Assembly (NCBI GenBank): GCA_964251665.1
Contig: CAXUKO010000023.1
Location: forward strand, 1 to 64,000
Origin: JBBQLG01 sp964251665
Lineage (GTDB): Bacteria; Bacteroidota; Bacteroidia; Cytophagales; Spirosomataceae
Length of the DNA: 64,000 nucleotides
Reading direction: 5' to 3'
Shown in pieces: positions 8,874 through 18,281 of this stretch. Position 1 is the stretch's first letter, and each line of letters starts with the position of its first letter. Both the position numbers and the translations under genes were made by a program. A model generated the notes under the pieces. The model was not told the DNA's origin. It did no database searches and saw only the letters and a list, made by a program, of their open reading frames with translations.

Positions 8874-11800
8874 ATGCTTCGTTTGCTCACGTTTGTCTTT
8901 CTTTTTGTGGCCGCACGCGGTCAGGCTTCACCCGGCAATGGAGCCATCTTCGTACAAAATAAGGGGCAATGGCCCGCAGAAGTGCAGTTCCGGGCTGATA
9001 TTCCGGGCGGTTTTCTTTTCCTGAAATCGCATAGCCTGCACTACGTTTTTTATGATACCAAAGCCGTCGCCGACCACCATGCTACGGGCCAGCCGGTGAG
9101 TGATGTTATTCGGGCGCATGGGGTCGAGGTGCAGTTAACGGGCAGTCAGACAGCCGTTCTCGAAGGCATTCACCCGGCTGAAGTTGGTACCACATACCTG
9201 CTCGGCAATGATCCGGCCCGGCATGTTAGTAATGCGCCTGCCTTTGGTGAGGTCATCTACCACGACATTTACCCGGGAATTGACCTCCGCATCTACTCAT
9301 TCTACGAAACACTTAAATACGAATTCACCGTTAAACCCGGTGCCGATCCGACGCCTGTCCGGTTGACATATGCTGGTGCCGATGCAGTCACTATATACGA
9401 TGGTAAACTCGTTGTAAAAACCAGCGTAACATCATTCTCTGAAAAAGAACCCTACAGCTATACCAGTCGCAGCGGACGGGCGACGGATGTGAAAGCGGCC
9501 TGGGCGGTATCAGGCAATGAAGCCCGCTTTGTACTGCCCAATGGCTACGACAAAAGCCAGTCGCTGACCATCGACCCTGAGCTCGTGTTTGTAACGTACT
9601 CCGGCTCAAGGGCCGATAACTGGGGACATACTGCCACTTACGACGCTGAAGGAAATCTGTACTCCGGTGGGTCGGTATTTGGCACCGGTTTTCCCGTTAC
9701 GACCGGCGCGTTTGAAGTGAGCTTTGCCGGTTACTGGGACGTTGCCCTGCTTAAATTTAATCCCGACGGTACAAAACTCCTGTACGGCACCTACCTCGGT
9801 GGCAAAAACGCCGATCTGCCGCATAGCCTGATCGTCAATGCTGCGGGCGAGCTGGTGATTATGGGGACAACCTCATCGCCTGATTTCCCGACCAGTACTG
9901 GTGCGTTTCAATCCCATATGCAGACGCACGCTGCCCTGCCTGGCTCGGCATCATTTGTTACCACAACCAGTATCATTTATGCGGAGGGTAGTGACCTGTT
10001 CATTGCTAAACTCAGTCCTGATGGTCATCAGCTCCGCGCCAGTACATTTCTTGGTGGTACAGGAAACGACGGTGTGGGCATCAACCCGACGGTGAATGGG
10101 CTGCATTTACGAAATTATGGTGACGACCTGCGGGGTGAAGTTATCGTTGGTGCAAACGATGATATTTACATAGGCAGCGTTACCGCATCGACGGATTTTC
10201 CGGTTACGGATAAATCCACCGCGAAGGGTAGTCTGGATGCTGTGATCTGTCAACTTAGTACTGACCTAAGTCAATTGCGCTGGAGCACCCGGGTTGGCGG
10301 TTCGCAGTTTGATGGCATTAATGGGCTGAAGGTTACGCCCACAGGCACCGTCTACGCCTGTGGCGTAACCAATAGCGCTGACCTGCCCGCTACGGCCACG
10401 GCGTTTCTGGCAAAAGCACCCGGTGGCGACGATGGCTTTGTGGCTCGCTTCGACAACCAGCAACTCACGCAGCTTAGTTACCTTGGCACTACATCAGACG
10501 ACGGGGCCTATCTTATCGATACGGGGCCGGACGACAGGCCACACGTTTTCGGCTTATCACGGGGCCGCTATCCGGTATCAGCGGGCACATTCAGTAGCGC
10601 GGGAAGCGGGCAGTTTATTCAGGCGCTTGACGTCAATTTAACCGGATCGTTGTTTTCGACGGTGATTGGGTCGGGCCGGACAGGACCGGATATTTCGCCC
10701 ACGGCTTTTCTGGTAAACGAGTGCGGTAATATCTATGTGGCCGGTTGGGGTGGCGTAGTGAATACCAGTACCCGCTACAATTTAGCCAGTAACACGGCCA
10801 ATATGCCTACCTCGGATAACCCCTACCAAAGCCTGACGAACGGCAGTAATTTCTGGGTAGGCGTTCTCGAAAAAGGGGCCAGGTCACTGCTGTACGGCAC
10901 GTTTCTGGGTGGAACAGCAGCGGGTCTTCGGGGGGATCACGTTGATGGTGGGACGTCGCGGTTTAACAAGCAAGGCGTTATGTACCACGCTGCCTGTGTA
11001 TGTGGTGGCACGAACTTCCCTCCTACGGCAACGGCCTGGGGAAGATCGAATAACAGCAACAACTGCAATAACGTCGCCTTCAAGTTCGACGTCGACAAGC
11101 TGAAAGCGGCCTTCGATACCTACGCGGGTACGCAGAAAGGGGTTGTTGAAGGCTGCACACCGCTGACGCTGACCTTCAAGAATACCAGTATTGGCGGCAA
11201 ACGATATGAATGGGACGTTGCCGGGCTGGCTAAATCGACCGACGCCAACCAGACGAGTTACACCTTCACAAAGGCCGGGCAATACGTGATAACGCTCAGG
11301 GCTTACAATCCACTTACCTGCCGCTCTATCGATTCGGCGCAGCAGATTATCAACGTCCGTCCGGCAGCCTTCAAAATCACGCCAGACACCACCATCTGCG
11401 CCGGTCAGTCGATTCAGTTAGTGGCCGAGGGGGGCCAGACCTATCGCTGGGCAACGGCAGCCAGCCTGAGCAGTACGACCATTGCTAACCCAATGGCCAC
11501 GCCCACTACCACAACAACGTATTCTGTCACGATTACGAATGCGTTTGGCTGTTCTACGGTTAAAACGCAGACTGTTACACAGGACAATTCGTTTATGCCG
11601 AACGTAACCGTAAAAGCATCGGAGGGATGCGGACAAGCGACGCAGCTCTCACTCGTCAACACGAATTCAACCGCTGACCGGTACGTCTGGACGCTGGGTA
11701 ACGGCGACACCCTCCGAACGGCCTCGCCCACGAACTACACGTACGCCGAGTCGGGACGGTACGAAGTTACCGTGACTGCCTACCGAAAAGGCTGTCCGCT

Positions 11801-12065
11801 TACGGCTAAGCTTGCGGTTAATGTGGAGAATCTAAACCAGGTTCCAAACGTCATCACAGCGAATAACGACGGTAAAAACGACGTCTTTCTGGTCGGTTTC
11901 CCGGACGCTAAAGTAGAGATTGTAAACCGCTGGGGCCGCCTGATTTACCACAATGACCACTACCAGAACGACTGGGGCCGCGATGCACCGAGTGGCCTGT
12001 ATTATTTTTTGCTCACGACACCCGGCGGTACCCAATGCAAAGGCTGGCTGCAAGTACTGGAGTGA
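8874..12065 (+). CDS. Secreted SBBP/PKD protein with gliding-type C-terminal domain
   Basis: This 1063-residue exported protein starts with a short signal peptide (LLTFVFLFVAARGQA) and an N-terminal domain of the NKGQWPAEVQF type found on SBBP-repeat proteins. About residues 235-720 hold beta-propeller-like SBBP repeats (for example DVALLKFNPDGTKLLYGTYL). PKD-like domains lie near 750-830 and 910-980, with a CHU-type Ig domain (CAGQSIQLVAEGGQTYRW) between them. The last 80 residues (NNDGKNDVFLVG, VEIVNRWGRLIYH, PSGLYYFLL) are the gliding motility-associated C-terminal domain, the type B sorting signal for type IX secretion. It is probably cell-surface or released; the ligand is unknown. Confidence 0.9.
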   Translation: MLRLLTFVFLFVAARGQASPGNGAIFVQNKGQWPAEVQFRADIPGGFLFLKSHSLHYVFYDTKAVADHHATGQPVSDVIRAHGVEVQLTGSQTAVLEGIHPAEVGTTYLLGNDPARHVSNAPAFGEVIYHDIYPGIDLRIYSFYETLKYEFTVKPGADPTPVRLTYAGADAVTIYDGKLVVKTSVTSFSEKEPYSYTSRSGRATDVKAAWAVSGNEARFVLPNGYDKSQSLTIDPELVFVTYSGSRADNWGHTATYDAEGNLYSGGSVFGTGFPVTTGAFEVSFAGYWDVALLKFNPDGTKLLYGTYLGGKNADLPHSLIVNAAGELVIMGTTSSPDFPTSTGAFQSHMQTHAALPGSASFVTTTSIIYAEGSDLFIAKLSPDGHQLRASTFLGGTGNDGVGINPTVNGLHLRNYGDDLRGEVIVGANDDIYIGSVTASTDFPVTDKSTAKGSLDAVICQLSTDLSQLRWSTRVGGSQFDGINGLKVTPTGTVYACGVTNSADLPATATAFLAKAPGGDDGFVARFDNQQLTQLSYLGTTSDDGAYLIDTGPDDRPHVFGLSRGRYPVSAGTFSSAGSGQFIQALDVNLTGSLFSTVIGSGRTGPDISPTAFLVNECGNIYVAGWGGVVNTSTRYNLASNTANMPTSDNPYQSLTNGSNFWVGVLEKGARSLLYGTFLGGTAAGLRGDHVDGGTSRFNKQGVMYHAACVCGGTNFPPTATAWGRSNNSNNCNNVAFKFDVDKLKAAFDTYAGTQKGVVEGCTPLTLTFKNTSIGGKRYEWDVAGLAKSTDANQTSYTFTKAGQYVITLRAYNPLTCRSIDSAQQIINVRPAAFKITPDTTICAGQSIQLVAEGGQTYRWATAASLSSTTIANPMATPTTTTTYSVTITNAFGCSTVKTQTVTQDNSFMPNVTVKASEGCGQATQLSLVNTNSTADRYVWTLGNGDTLRTASPTNYTYAESGRYEVTVTAYRKGCPLTAKLAVNVENLNQVPNVITANNDGKNDVFLVGFPDAKVEIVNRWGRLIYHNDHYQNDWGRDAPSGLYYFLLTTPGGTQCKGWLQVLE

Positions 12066-12094
12066 AGCGCGTACGATAGGTTCAGCGTAATCGT

Positions 12095-12102
12095 TACTTT
12101 TG
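12095..12102 (+). promoter_or_regulatory. Candidate -7 element TACTTTTG
   Basis: This matches TAnnTTTG 31 bases before the ATG of the DUF4920 gene, in the gap after the preceding stop codon. Confidence 0.5.
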
Positions 12103-12133
12103 TGTACTTAGTTGTACTTTCAATAATCATACG

Positions 12134-12586
12134 ATGAAAACCATACTCACTTTAGTATTGACTCTCGGTTTAGCCACAACCCTGCTGGCGCAGACCGATG
12201 CGCAGTACGGTAAAAAAGTTACCGATGCGGGTGCTATTCCGGCTACCCAGTTAGCGACTAAGCTGGGCGATAAAGACGCTATGCCCGCCAAAGTTGAAGG
12301 CGTAGTTGAGTCAGTATGCAAAGTAAAAGGCTGCTGGATGGCAGTAAAAACCGGCGACGGTAAAACGATGCGCGTTACCTTCCGCGACTACGGCTTTTTC
12401 GTACCGAAAGACATCACCGGCAAAACCGTCGTGGTTGAAGGAACGGCCCAAACCAGCACAACGTCGGTGGCTAAACTGCGCCATTATGCGGAAGACGATG
12501 GCAAATCGAAAGCTGAAATTGAGAAGATCACCAAACCCGAAACCGATCTGTCTTTTGTAGCCGATGGGGTATTGATAAAAAAATAA
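12134..12586 (+). CDS. DUF4920 domain protein, periplasmic
   Basis: A 150-residue exported protein. It has a clear signal peptide (MKTILTLVLTLGLATTLLAQ) followed by a DUF4920 domain that includes VEGVVESVCKVKGCWMAV, with the conserved Cys pair CKVKGC, and GKTMRVTFRDYGFFVPKD. The fold is an OB-like beta barrel. DUF4920 proteins are common in Bacteroidota and have no settled function; the paired Cys suggests a redox or metal role, which is inference only. Its promoter element sits 31 bases upstream, so it is probably transcribed on its own. Confidence 0.9.
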   Translation: MKTILTLVLTLGLATTLLAQTDAQYGKKVTDAGAIPATQLATKLGDKDAMPAKVEGVVESVCKVKGCWMAVKTGDGKTMRVTFRDYGFFVPKDITGKTVVVEGTAQTSTTSVAKLRHYAEDDGKSKAEIEKITKPETDLSFVADGVLIKK

Positions 12587-12655
12587 CGGGTGCTTTCCAA
12601 CGGAACGATTTACGGGTGGGTCATTAGGGCAGAACCATACTCATTTTGTTACACC

Positions 12656-13084
12656 ATGAATACGCTTGTTAAATACTCAATGGGAAGTCTCCTGCTTGGC
12701 TTTAGCCTGTTTGGAGCCTGTAAGTCATCAGAAGTAGCACCAATAGCAACGGACCGGGTAACACTTGGCCAGAATAAGTCAGCACGTATAGGCGCTGATA
12801 TCACAGTACGCGTTGACACGTTGCAGGACAGCCGTTGCCCGACTGGTGCTACCTGCATCTGGGAAGGTGAAGCCTTTGTTTCAGCAGTCGTGTCAAATTC
12901 TACAGCGCAACAACGGGTAAGACTTTACTTCAGCTCGACAACACGCAGGACACAGCGGGACTCGGCCGGCGTAACGTTGGCTGGGCAGACCTACAAAGTG
13001 CTTCTACGAGATGTTGTTCCTTACCGGGATTTGGCAAAACCTCAGCAGGAGCAACAAGCCATTATCCAGGTCACAAAGCTGTAA
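12656..13084 (+). CDS. Small lipoprotein with CPTGATCIW motif
   Basis: From ATG 12656 the product is 142 residues, with a lipoprotein signal ending in LFGAC (lipobox Cys at about residue 22). The mature part has the sequence DSRCPTGATCIWEGEA, a two-Cys motif shared by many small Bacteroidota lipoproteins, then a beta-rich C-terminus. The frame opens 22 codons earlier, but only the ATG gives a proper lipoprotein leader. The function is unknown. A strong hairpin follows at 13130. Confidence 0.75.
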   Translation: MNTLVKYSMGSLLLGFSLFGACKSSEVAPIATDRVTLGQNKSARIGADITVRVDTLQDSRCPTGATCIWEGEAFVSAVVSNSTAQQRVRLYFSSTTRRTQRDSAGVTLAGQTYKVLLRDVVPYRDLAKPQQEQQAIIQVTKL

Positions 13085-13129
13085 ATCGGGTAAACCGCTG
13101 GTATAGTCGATAGTTCGCCTTAATTTAAG

Positions 13130-13161
13130 AGCCGCAAGCCCGTTCAGGTTTGCGGCTTTCC
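13130..13161 (+). terminator. Rho-independent terminator after lipoprotein gene
   Basis: Arms 13130-13140 (AGCCGCAAGCC) and 13147-13157 pair over 11 bp with one G-T pair and a 6-base loop, followed by a short T-rich run. It ends the lipoprotein transcript and lies just before the amidohydrolase ATG. Confidence 0.7.
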
Positions 13162-13185
13162 TGTTTTAACCAACCTGACTTCCCC

Positions 13186-14475
13186 ATGAACCATCACTAC
13201 TCTAAACTTCTGGCTCTGGCCGGGTTCACGCTGCTTGGCTCTGCCACTTTCGCCCAGCGGACGCTTATCCACTGCGGCAACCTCATTGATGGTAACCGGC
13301 CGGACTTGCAACGCGAGGTTACGGTGATCGTTGACGGCACCAAAATTACGGCCGTGCAGAAAGGCTACACCGCCCCTGCCGGAACAGATCGGGTAGTTGA
13401 CCTGAAAACCAAAACCGTACTGCCCGGCCTGATTGATATGCATGTACATCTGGAAAGCGAAGGTCGGCGCGGAGGAGCCATCGACGGTTTTACCCTGAAC
13501 GTGCCCGACATTGCGTTTCAGTCCGCTCAATACGCGAAAACAACGCTGCTCGCTGGCTTTACCACCGTCCGCGACCTGGGCGGATCGGGTGTAAACGTTT
13601 CCTTGCGTAATGCCGTGAACCGGGGGCTTATTGATGGTCCCCGTATTTTCACCGCCGGGAAATCCATTGCCACAACGGGTGGCCATGCGGACCCAACCAA
13701 CGGCTACCGGCGCGACCTGATGGGTGATCCCGGTCCAAAGGAAGGCGTCATTAACAGCGCCGAAGATGCTAAGAAAGCCGTGCGGCAACGCTACAAGGAG
13801 GGCTCCGATCTGATCAAAATTACGGCTACGGGTGGCGTGTTGAGCAATGCAAAGGACGGTGCCGGTCCTCAGTTTACGGACGAAGAAGTAAAAGCCGTTG
13901 TGGATGCCGCTAAAGACTACGGTTTTTCGGTAGCCGCCCACGCGCACGGAGCCGAAGGCATGAAGCGGGCCATCCGGGCTGGGGTGCAAACCATTGAGCA
14001 TGGCACTTTTATGGACGATGAGGCCATTGAGTTATTCAAAAAATACGGCACTTACTACGTGCCAACCATCATAGCAGGTCGTTCCACAGCCGATTCAGCG
14101 CGGATCATGGGCTACTATCCACCGCTGGTGACGCCCAAGGCCTTGTCGACAGGCCCTAAAATTCAGGCAACCTTCGCCAAAGCGTACAAAGCGGGGGTCA
14201 ATATTGCCTTTGGAACAGATGCTGGCGTTTACCCGCACGGTAAAAACGCCAAAGAATTCGAGTACATGGTCGAGGCTGGGATGCCGCCAATGGAAGCCAT
14301 TAAGTCGGCAACCGTCACCAATGCTAAGGTGCTGGGTATGAGCACTCAGATCGGCTCGATTGAAGCCGGTAAACTGGCCGACCTGATTGCGGTAGACGAA
14401 AATCCGTTGCAGAACATCAAAACACTGCAAACTGTCCGGTTTGTGATGAAGGACGGAAAAGTCTATAAGCAGTAA
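13186..14475 (+). CDS. Exported amidohydrolase (imidazolonepropionase-like)
   Basis: This is a 429-residue amidohydrolase-superfamily enzyme with a signal peptide (LLALAGFTLLGSATFAQ), so it probably acts in the periplasm. Metal-site motifs are intact: HxH in GLIDMHVHLE, a Lys in SDLIKITATGG that could be the carboxylated ligand, His residues in AAHAHGAEGM and TIEHGTFMDD, and Asp in FGTDAGVYPHG. It resembles the imidazolonepropionase-like/Xaa-Pro dipeptidase group, whose members cleave amide bonds in peptides or small molecules. ATG 13186 is chosen over an upstream in-frame codon because it begins the signal peptide. The substrate is unknown. Confidence 0.88.
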   Translation: MNHHYSKLLALAGFTLLGSATFAQRTLIHCGNLIDGNRPDLQREVTVIVDGTKITAVQKGYTAPAGTDRVVDLKTKTVLPGLIDMHVHLESEGRRGGAIDGFTLNVPDIAFQSAQYAKTTLLAGFTTVRDLGGSGVNVSLRNAVNRGLIDGPRIFTAGKSIATTGGHADPTNGYRRDLMGDPGPKEGVINSAEDAKKAVRQRYKEGSDLIKITATGGVLSNAKDGAGPQFTDEEVKAVVDAAKDYGFSVAAHAHGAEGMKRAIRAGVQTIEHGTFMDDEAIELFKKYGTYYVPTIIAGRSTADSARIMGYYPPLVTPKALSTGPKIQATFAKAYKAGVNIAFGTDAGVYPHGKNAKEFEYMVEAGMPPMEAIKSATVTNAKVLGMSTQIGSIEAGKLADLIAVDENPLQNIKTLQTVRFVMKDGKVYKQ

Positions 14476-14550
14476 GCCAGCCATTTTTTGGCTAATATTG
14501 CTCACTATTATCAAATTATTACCCGTTTGCGGCCCACCCGCCCGTTTGCT

Positions 14551-16029
14551 ATGCCTCAGCTGAACCGCCTGACCCATCCCGCCCCTTTTCTACCCGAACG
14601 CGTTTTACAATTCGGTACGGGCGTACTGCTTCGGGGATTACCCGATTACCTGATCGATAAAGCCAACAAGCAGGGGCTGTTTAACGGCTCCGTCGTAATT
14701 GTCAAATCGACCGACAGCGATACGGACACGTTTGCGCAGCAGGATAACCGGTATTCGGTACGGGTGCAGGGGCCGGATACCGACGAAACTACCGTTGTTA
14801 CGGCTATCAGCCGGGTACTGGCGGCCCAAACCCAGTGGGCCGAAATCCTGACGGTGGCCCGTAATCCGAATCTACAGATCATTATTTCCAACACCACAGA
14901 GGTAGGCCTGGACTATATAGAAGAAAGCATTTTTCAGGCCCCGCCCCACTCCTTCCCGGCTAAATTGACGGCATTTCTGTACGAGCGATTCCGCAATGTA
15001 GGGGGCGCCAAAAGCAAGGGAATGGTGGTTATTCCAACGGAACTGGTGGTTGATAATGGCCTTAAACTTCGCAATGCCGTTGAAAGAATTGCACAGTTTA
15101 ATGACCTCGGCAAGTTATTTACCAAGTGGCTTAAATACCACGTCCGCTTCTGTAATTCCCTCGTCGACCGTATTGTAACAGCCAGCGACGAAGTGGCCCC
15201 CAGTCTGGAATACACCGATGCGCTCGCTATCGCTACCGAACCTTATCACCTCTGGGCAATCGAAGGTGACGACCGCGTCCGGCAAATTTTGTCGTTTGCC
15301 GAAGCCAGTACCAGTAGCATTATCATCGACGAAGACATCAACTTTTACCGCGAGCGGAAACTGCGGGTATTAAACGGGGGGCATACCACAACGGTACCGC
15401 TGGCGTATTTACTTGGATTGGAAACGGTGTACGAAATGAGCCGGAACGCCCTGATGCGGACGTTCCTGGAGCGGGTGCTCTTCACAGAAATTACCCCCAC
15501 CGTGCCCGCTGATGGACTCGGCGATGACGGCCCACCCGCCGTAAAACAGTTTGCCGCCGATGTAATCAGCCGATTTGGCAATCCACACATTGAACACTTT
15601 TTGCTGAATATTACCGTGCAGCAAACAGCCAAAATGCAGGCCCGTAATGTGCTGACCATTCAGCGCTATTACCAGCAGTTTGGTCAGGTCCCCGTTAACA
15701 TAGCGTTCGGATTTGCGGCTTACCTGCGGTTTATGCGGGTTGTGTCAGCGAGTGGCAATGAGTTTTTGGGAGAAGTACCAGTGGGCTCGGGTATTGTTTC
15801 CTACCCGATTCGGGACGCGCGGGCGGGCTACTTTCACGAGCACTGGCAACCGGTCGACGTCGCTGACACTGTTTCAGTCCGGGCTTTTGTGCAAACCATC
15901 TGCGCCGACGCCGAACTCTGGCAGACTGATTTGTCCGCCTTGCCCGGTTTTGTGGACGCCGTAGCCCAGACCTTGAGCGACATCCTCGCTAACGGCCCCG
16001 AAGCGGCTTTACAACGGCACCTTCAATAA
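14551..16029 (+). CDS. uxaB: Tagaturonate reductase (altronate oxidoreductase)
   Basis: A 492-residue long-chain mannitol-dehydrogenase-family protein of the UxaB type, which interconverts D-tagaturonate and D-altronate with NAD(H) in galacturonate catabolism. Visible features include the N-terminal nucleotide fold (VLQFGTGVLLRGLPDYLID), the signature around NTTEVGLDY, and the C-terminal helical domain with RERKLRVLNGGHTTTVPLAYLLG. ATG 14551 begins the usual N-terminus; the longer frame starts at TTG 14488. No other uronate-pathway gene is adjacent, so it is isolated here. Confidence 0.9.
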   Translation: MPQLNRLTHPAPFLPERVLQFGTGVLLRGLPDYLIDKANKQGLFNGSVVIVKSTDSDTDTFAQQDNRYSVRVQGPDTDETTVVTAISRVLAAQTQWAEILTVARNPNLQIIISNTTEVGLDYIEESIFQAPPHSFPAKLTAFLYERFRNVGGAKSKGMVVIPTELVVDNGLKLRNAVERIAQFNDLGKLFTKWLKYHVRFCNSLVDRIVTASDEVAPSLEYTDALAIATEPYHLWAIEGDDRVRQILSFAEASTSSIIIDEDINFYRERKLRVLNGGHTTTVPLAYLLGLETVYEMSRNALMRTFLERVLFTEITPTVPADGLGDDGPPAVKQFAADVISRFGNPHIEHFLLNITVQQTAKMQARNVLTIQRYYQQFGQVPVNIAFGFAAYLRFMRVVSASGNEFLGEVPVGSGIVSYPIRDARAGYFHEHWQPVDVADTVSVRAFVQTICADAELWQTDLSALPGFVDAVAQTLSDILANGPEAALQRHLQ

Positions 16030-16069
16030 ACCAAAAGAGGATTATAGCAACACGCAGGAGCCACTTCTG

Positions 16070-16420
16070 TTAGAGCCTGCGAGCCAAAAACCACCGCTGA
16101 TAGAGCCAGAACAGGCCTATGCCCATCAGCGTACCGATTGTATCGGCCAAGGCATCGAATAAATCGAACGACCGGCCGATTGGCATGACACCCTGGTAAA
16201 TCTCGATCAGCATACCGAAAATAGCGCCAAACAGGATCGTCCAGACAGCAGTCCGTCCCGACAGGCTCCAGAGTAACCCTATTGGCGCGAACCCGACGAA
16301 ATGCACCCACTTGTCTGTCCCATGCGACATATCCGGCAGCTCGTTACCCGGCATTGCACAACCAATAAAGATGATAATTGACCAGCCAATCGCCAGCCAG
16401 CGGTACGTTGAGGAAGTCAT
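16070..16420 (-). CDS. VanZ family membrane protein
   Basis: This 116-residue protein has about four membrane helices and the VanZ-type motif pattern: SHGTDKWVHFVGFAPIGLL and FGAIFGMLIEIYQ, with acidic and aromatic residues followed by SFDLFDALADTIGTLMG. VanZ homologues are named from glycopeptide resistance, but the function of most is unknown. Its ATG overlaps the stop codon of gldF by four bases, so the two are translationally coupled. In many Bacteroidota vanZ lies close to gcvH, and gcvH is nearby here too. Confidence 0.88.
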   Translation of the reverse strand: MTSSTYRWLAIGWSIIIFIGCAMPGNELPDMSHGTDKWVHFVGFAPIGLLWSLSGRTAVWTILFGAIFGMLIEIYQGVMPIGRSFDLFDALADTIGTLMGIGLFWLYQRWFLARRL

Positions 16421-17139
16421 TTGGCAGTAAGCCGGTTAGTGGTTAAAAACAAAAAAAATAGGGTCAGGCTAAGCAGATAGAGCACATTTCGCGAGTCGAT
16501 TAACCCCCGACCCAGTGCCCGGTACTGCTCGTCTAAGGCCAGCGACGACAGGTAGTAACTCCATTTTCCGTCCGGCAGCAGGCCACTCACGGCACTCAGG
16601 CCGACGTAGAACAGAAAGCACAGGAATACCCCTAATACAAAAGCTACAACCTGATTATCGTTCAGCGACGACGCCCACAGGCCGATGGCTACAAAAACAC
16701 TGCCAAGCAACAGCAGGCCCACATACGAACCCGCCACCACCGCCGAGTCGATGTTACCAACCGGATTGCCCAGTTGATAGAGGGTAAAATAATACAGCAG
16801 CGTCGGCAGTAAAGTCAGCGCCAGGAGCAGCCAGTTTGCCAGAAACTTCCCCATCACCACACCCCACCGGCTTACGGGCTTGGTCAACAGCCACTCCAGC
16901 GTACCCGCCCGAACTTCATCCGCCAACGACCGCATCGTAATTGCCGGCACCAGAAAGCCCATGACGTAGGGCGTCAGGCTAAAAAAGCCACCCAGATCAG
17001 CATAGCCGTAATTAAGCAGACTGGTGTCGGGGAAAATCCACAGCAACAGCCCCACCGCCGTCAGAAAAACGGCCATGATGATATAGGCAATCGGCGAACT
17101 GAAAAACTGACTGACTTCTTTGCGGAAAATGGCGACCAT
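16417..17139 (-). CDS. gldF: Gliding-motility ABC transporter permease GldF
   Basis: A 240-residue permease with six hydrophobic segments. It matches GldF features: FRKEVSQFFSSPIAYIIMA at the N-terminus, FLVPAITMRSLADEVRAGTL, the coupling region ELLLTKP-like EWLLTKPVSRW, and LGNPVGNIDS. GldF, GldG and GldA form an ABC complex tied to gliding in Flavobacterium. Here gldF is followed by vanZ rather than gldG, and no ATPase is next to it. It is the fourth gene of a leftward run that begins with the dihydroorotase-like gene. Confidence 0.85.
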   Translation of the reverse strand: MVAIFRKEVSQFFSSPIAYIIMAVFLTAVGLLLWIFPDTSLLNYGYADLGGFFSLTPYVMGFLVPAITMRSLADEVRAGTLEWLLTKPVSRWGVVMGKFLANWLLLALTLLPTLLYYFTLYQLGNPVGNIDSAVVAGSYVGLLLLGSVFVAIGLWASSLNDNQVVAFVLGVFLCFLFYVGLSAVSGLLPDGKWSYYLSSLALDEQYRALGRGLIDSRNVLYLLSLTLFFLFLTTNRLTAK

Positions 17140-17654
17140 TACTCAAACACAGGCTTATTTCGGCGCAGGATGGCCGCAATCACTAACGAGAAAATTACGC
17201 CCATGAGTATAGTTCCTAATATACCGAAAATGAACAGAATCCCCGGACTCTGAAAATTTTGGCTCATTTCCATAATTCGCTCGATCTGCGCGTCGTCCAT
17301 ACCCTGTTCTTCGTATTGATCCCGCATTTTTTCCATTGCCCGCTGCATCATCGTTGGATCGATGAACGTCAGGTAAATTACTGAATACATGCTGGATAGT
17401 AAGCCAGCTACTGCTGATGTGAGCGCGCCCAGACTAACGCCTTCTCCGTAGCTCATATAGTTGTTGTTGCGCTGCTTATACTCTCGCATTGCGAGCACCA
17501 GACCAACAATGATAATCAGGTAGGAAATCCAGCTTATGGCCCGATTCTGCACCTGATCCGTTACGAATAAAATGGTGCTGAATAAGATGGAGGCTACGCC
17601 GATTATTGCACCCCATTTGAGGGCAAGTTTAGCAGTAGAAGGTTGTTCATTCAT
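17139..17654 (-). CDS. DUF4199 membrane protein
   Basis: A 171-residue integral membrane protein with four predicted helices and a charged, Met- and Gln-rich segment between helices 3 and 4 (MQRAMEKMRDQYEEQGMDDAQIERIMEMS), typical of DUF4199 proteins of Bacteroidota. Its stop codon abuts the gldF start codon, so the two are probably co-translated. The function is unknown. A second DUF4199 gene lies immediately upstream, indicating a tandem duplication that has since diverged. Confidence 0.85.
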   Translation of the reverse strand: MNEQPSTAKLALKWGAIIGVASILFSTILFVTDQVQNRAISWISYLIIIVGLVLAMREYKQRNNNYMSYGEGVSLGALTSAVAGLLSSMYSVIYLTFIDPTMMQRAMEKMRDQYEEQGMDDAQIERIMEMSQNFQSPGILFIFGILGTILMGVIFSLVIAAILRRNKPVFE

Positions 17655-17677
17655 AAGTTTATAAGGTTTGAGGATGG

Positions 17678-18238
17678 TTATTCTAACACATTGTAATCCT
17701 GTTTCCGGAAAATAAGCGAAATAATCAGCACGGGCAGGACAGCCAGTGCCGATTTTTTGGCCAGTTCATCCGTAACGAGTTCGCTGGGCTTCAAGCGGTT
17801 CAAGCCGTCAAGCATGGCCTGAAACTGCTGCGGGCCGTTTTCTCCCAGTGTCTTTATAATATCCGTTTTACCAGTCATGAGCAGATTTCTGGAGTTTACG
17901 ACATACTGCGCAAATACTGCCGGATCGACCTGCGTCACGAAAAAATAAATCAGCCAGCCCGTAACCAAAGCACCCACCGTATTGACGATGTAGCAAATAC
18001 TCAGGCCCTCCCATAAATGCAGCATGCCGTGCCCCACCCGCCGACGAAAAAACCAGACGGCAGTAGTCATCATAATAATGTTGATGCCAAAATCAAGCGA
18101 TTTGTGGTTACCCAGCGGAGGAATCCCCAGGGCGTACAGCGCCAGAAAATACACGAAACCCAGCACACCGGTAGCCAGTCCGAACAACAGTGGCCACTTG
18201 AGCAGTGGATGATTAAAATATGTCTTGAGAAAGTCCAT
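17678..18238 (-). CDS. DUF4199-like membrane protein
   Basis: This is a 186-residue membrane protein with four helices, laid out like the downstream DUF4199 protein, with a soluble segment (NSRNLLMTGKTDIIKTLGEN) before the last helix. ATG 18238 is chosen because the longer frame would run into the dihydroorotase-like gene, and ATG leaves a 43-base gap. It sits between that gene and the second DUF4199 gene in one leftward transcription unit. The function is unknown. Confidence 0.78.
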   Translation of the reverse strand: MDFLKTYFNHPLLKWPLLFGLATGVLGFVYFLALYALGIPPLGNHKSLDFGINIIMMTTAVWFFRRRVGHGMLHLWEGLSICYIVNTVGALVTGWLIYFFVTQVDPAVFAQYVVNSRNLLMTGKTDIIKTLGENGPQQFQAMLDGLNRLKPSELVTDELAKKSALAVLPVLIISLIFRKQDYNVLE

Positions 18239-18281
18239 AGGGTGCAGATCCGAACGCCCACGTCCGGTTGGTTGAAGAAGT

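Noticed and set aside
13144..14001. Open frame of 285 codons antisense to the amidohydrolase
   Set aside because: It is fully contained in a clear enzyme gene and its translation shows no domain.
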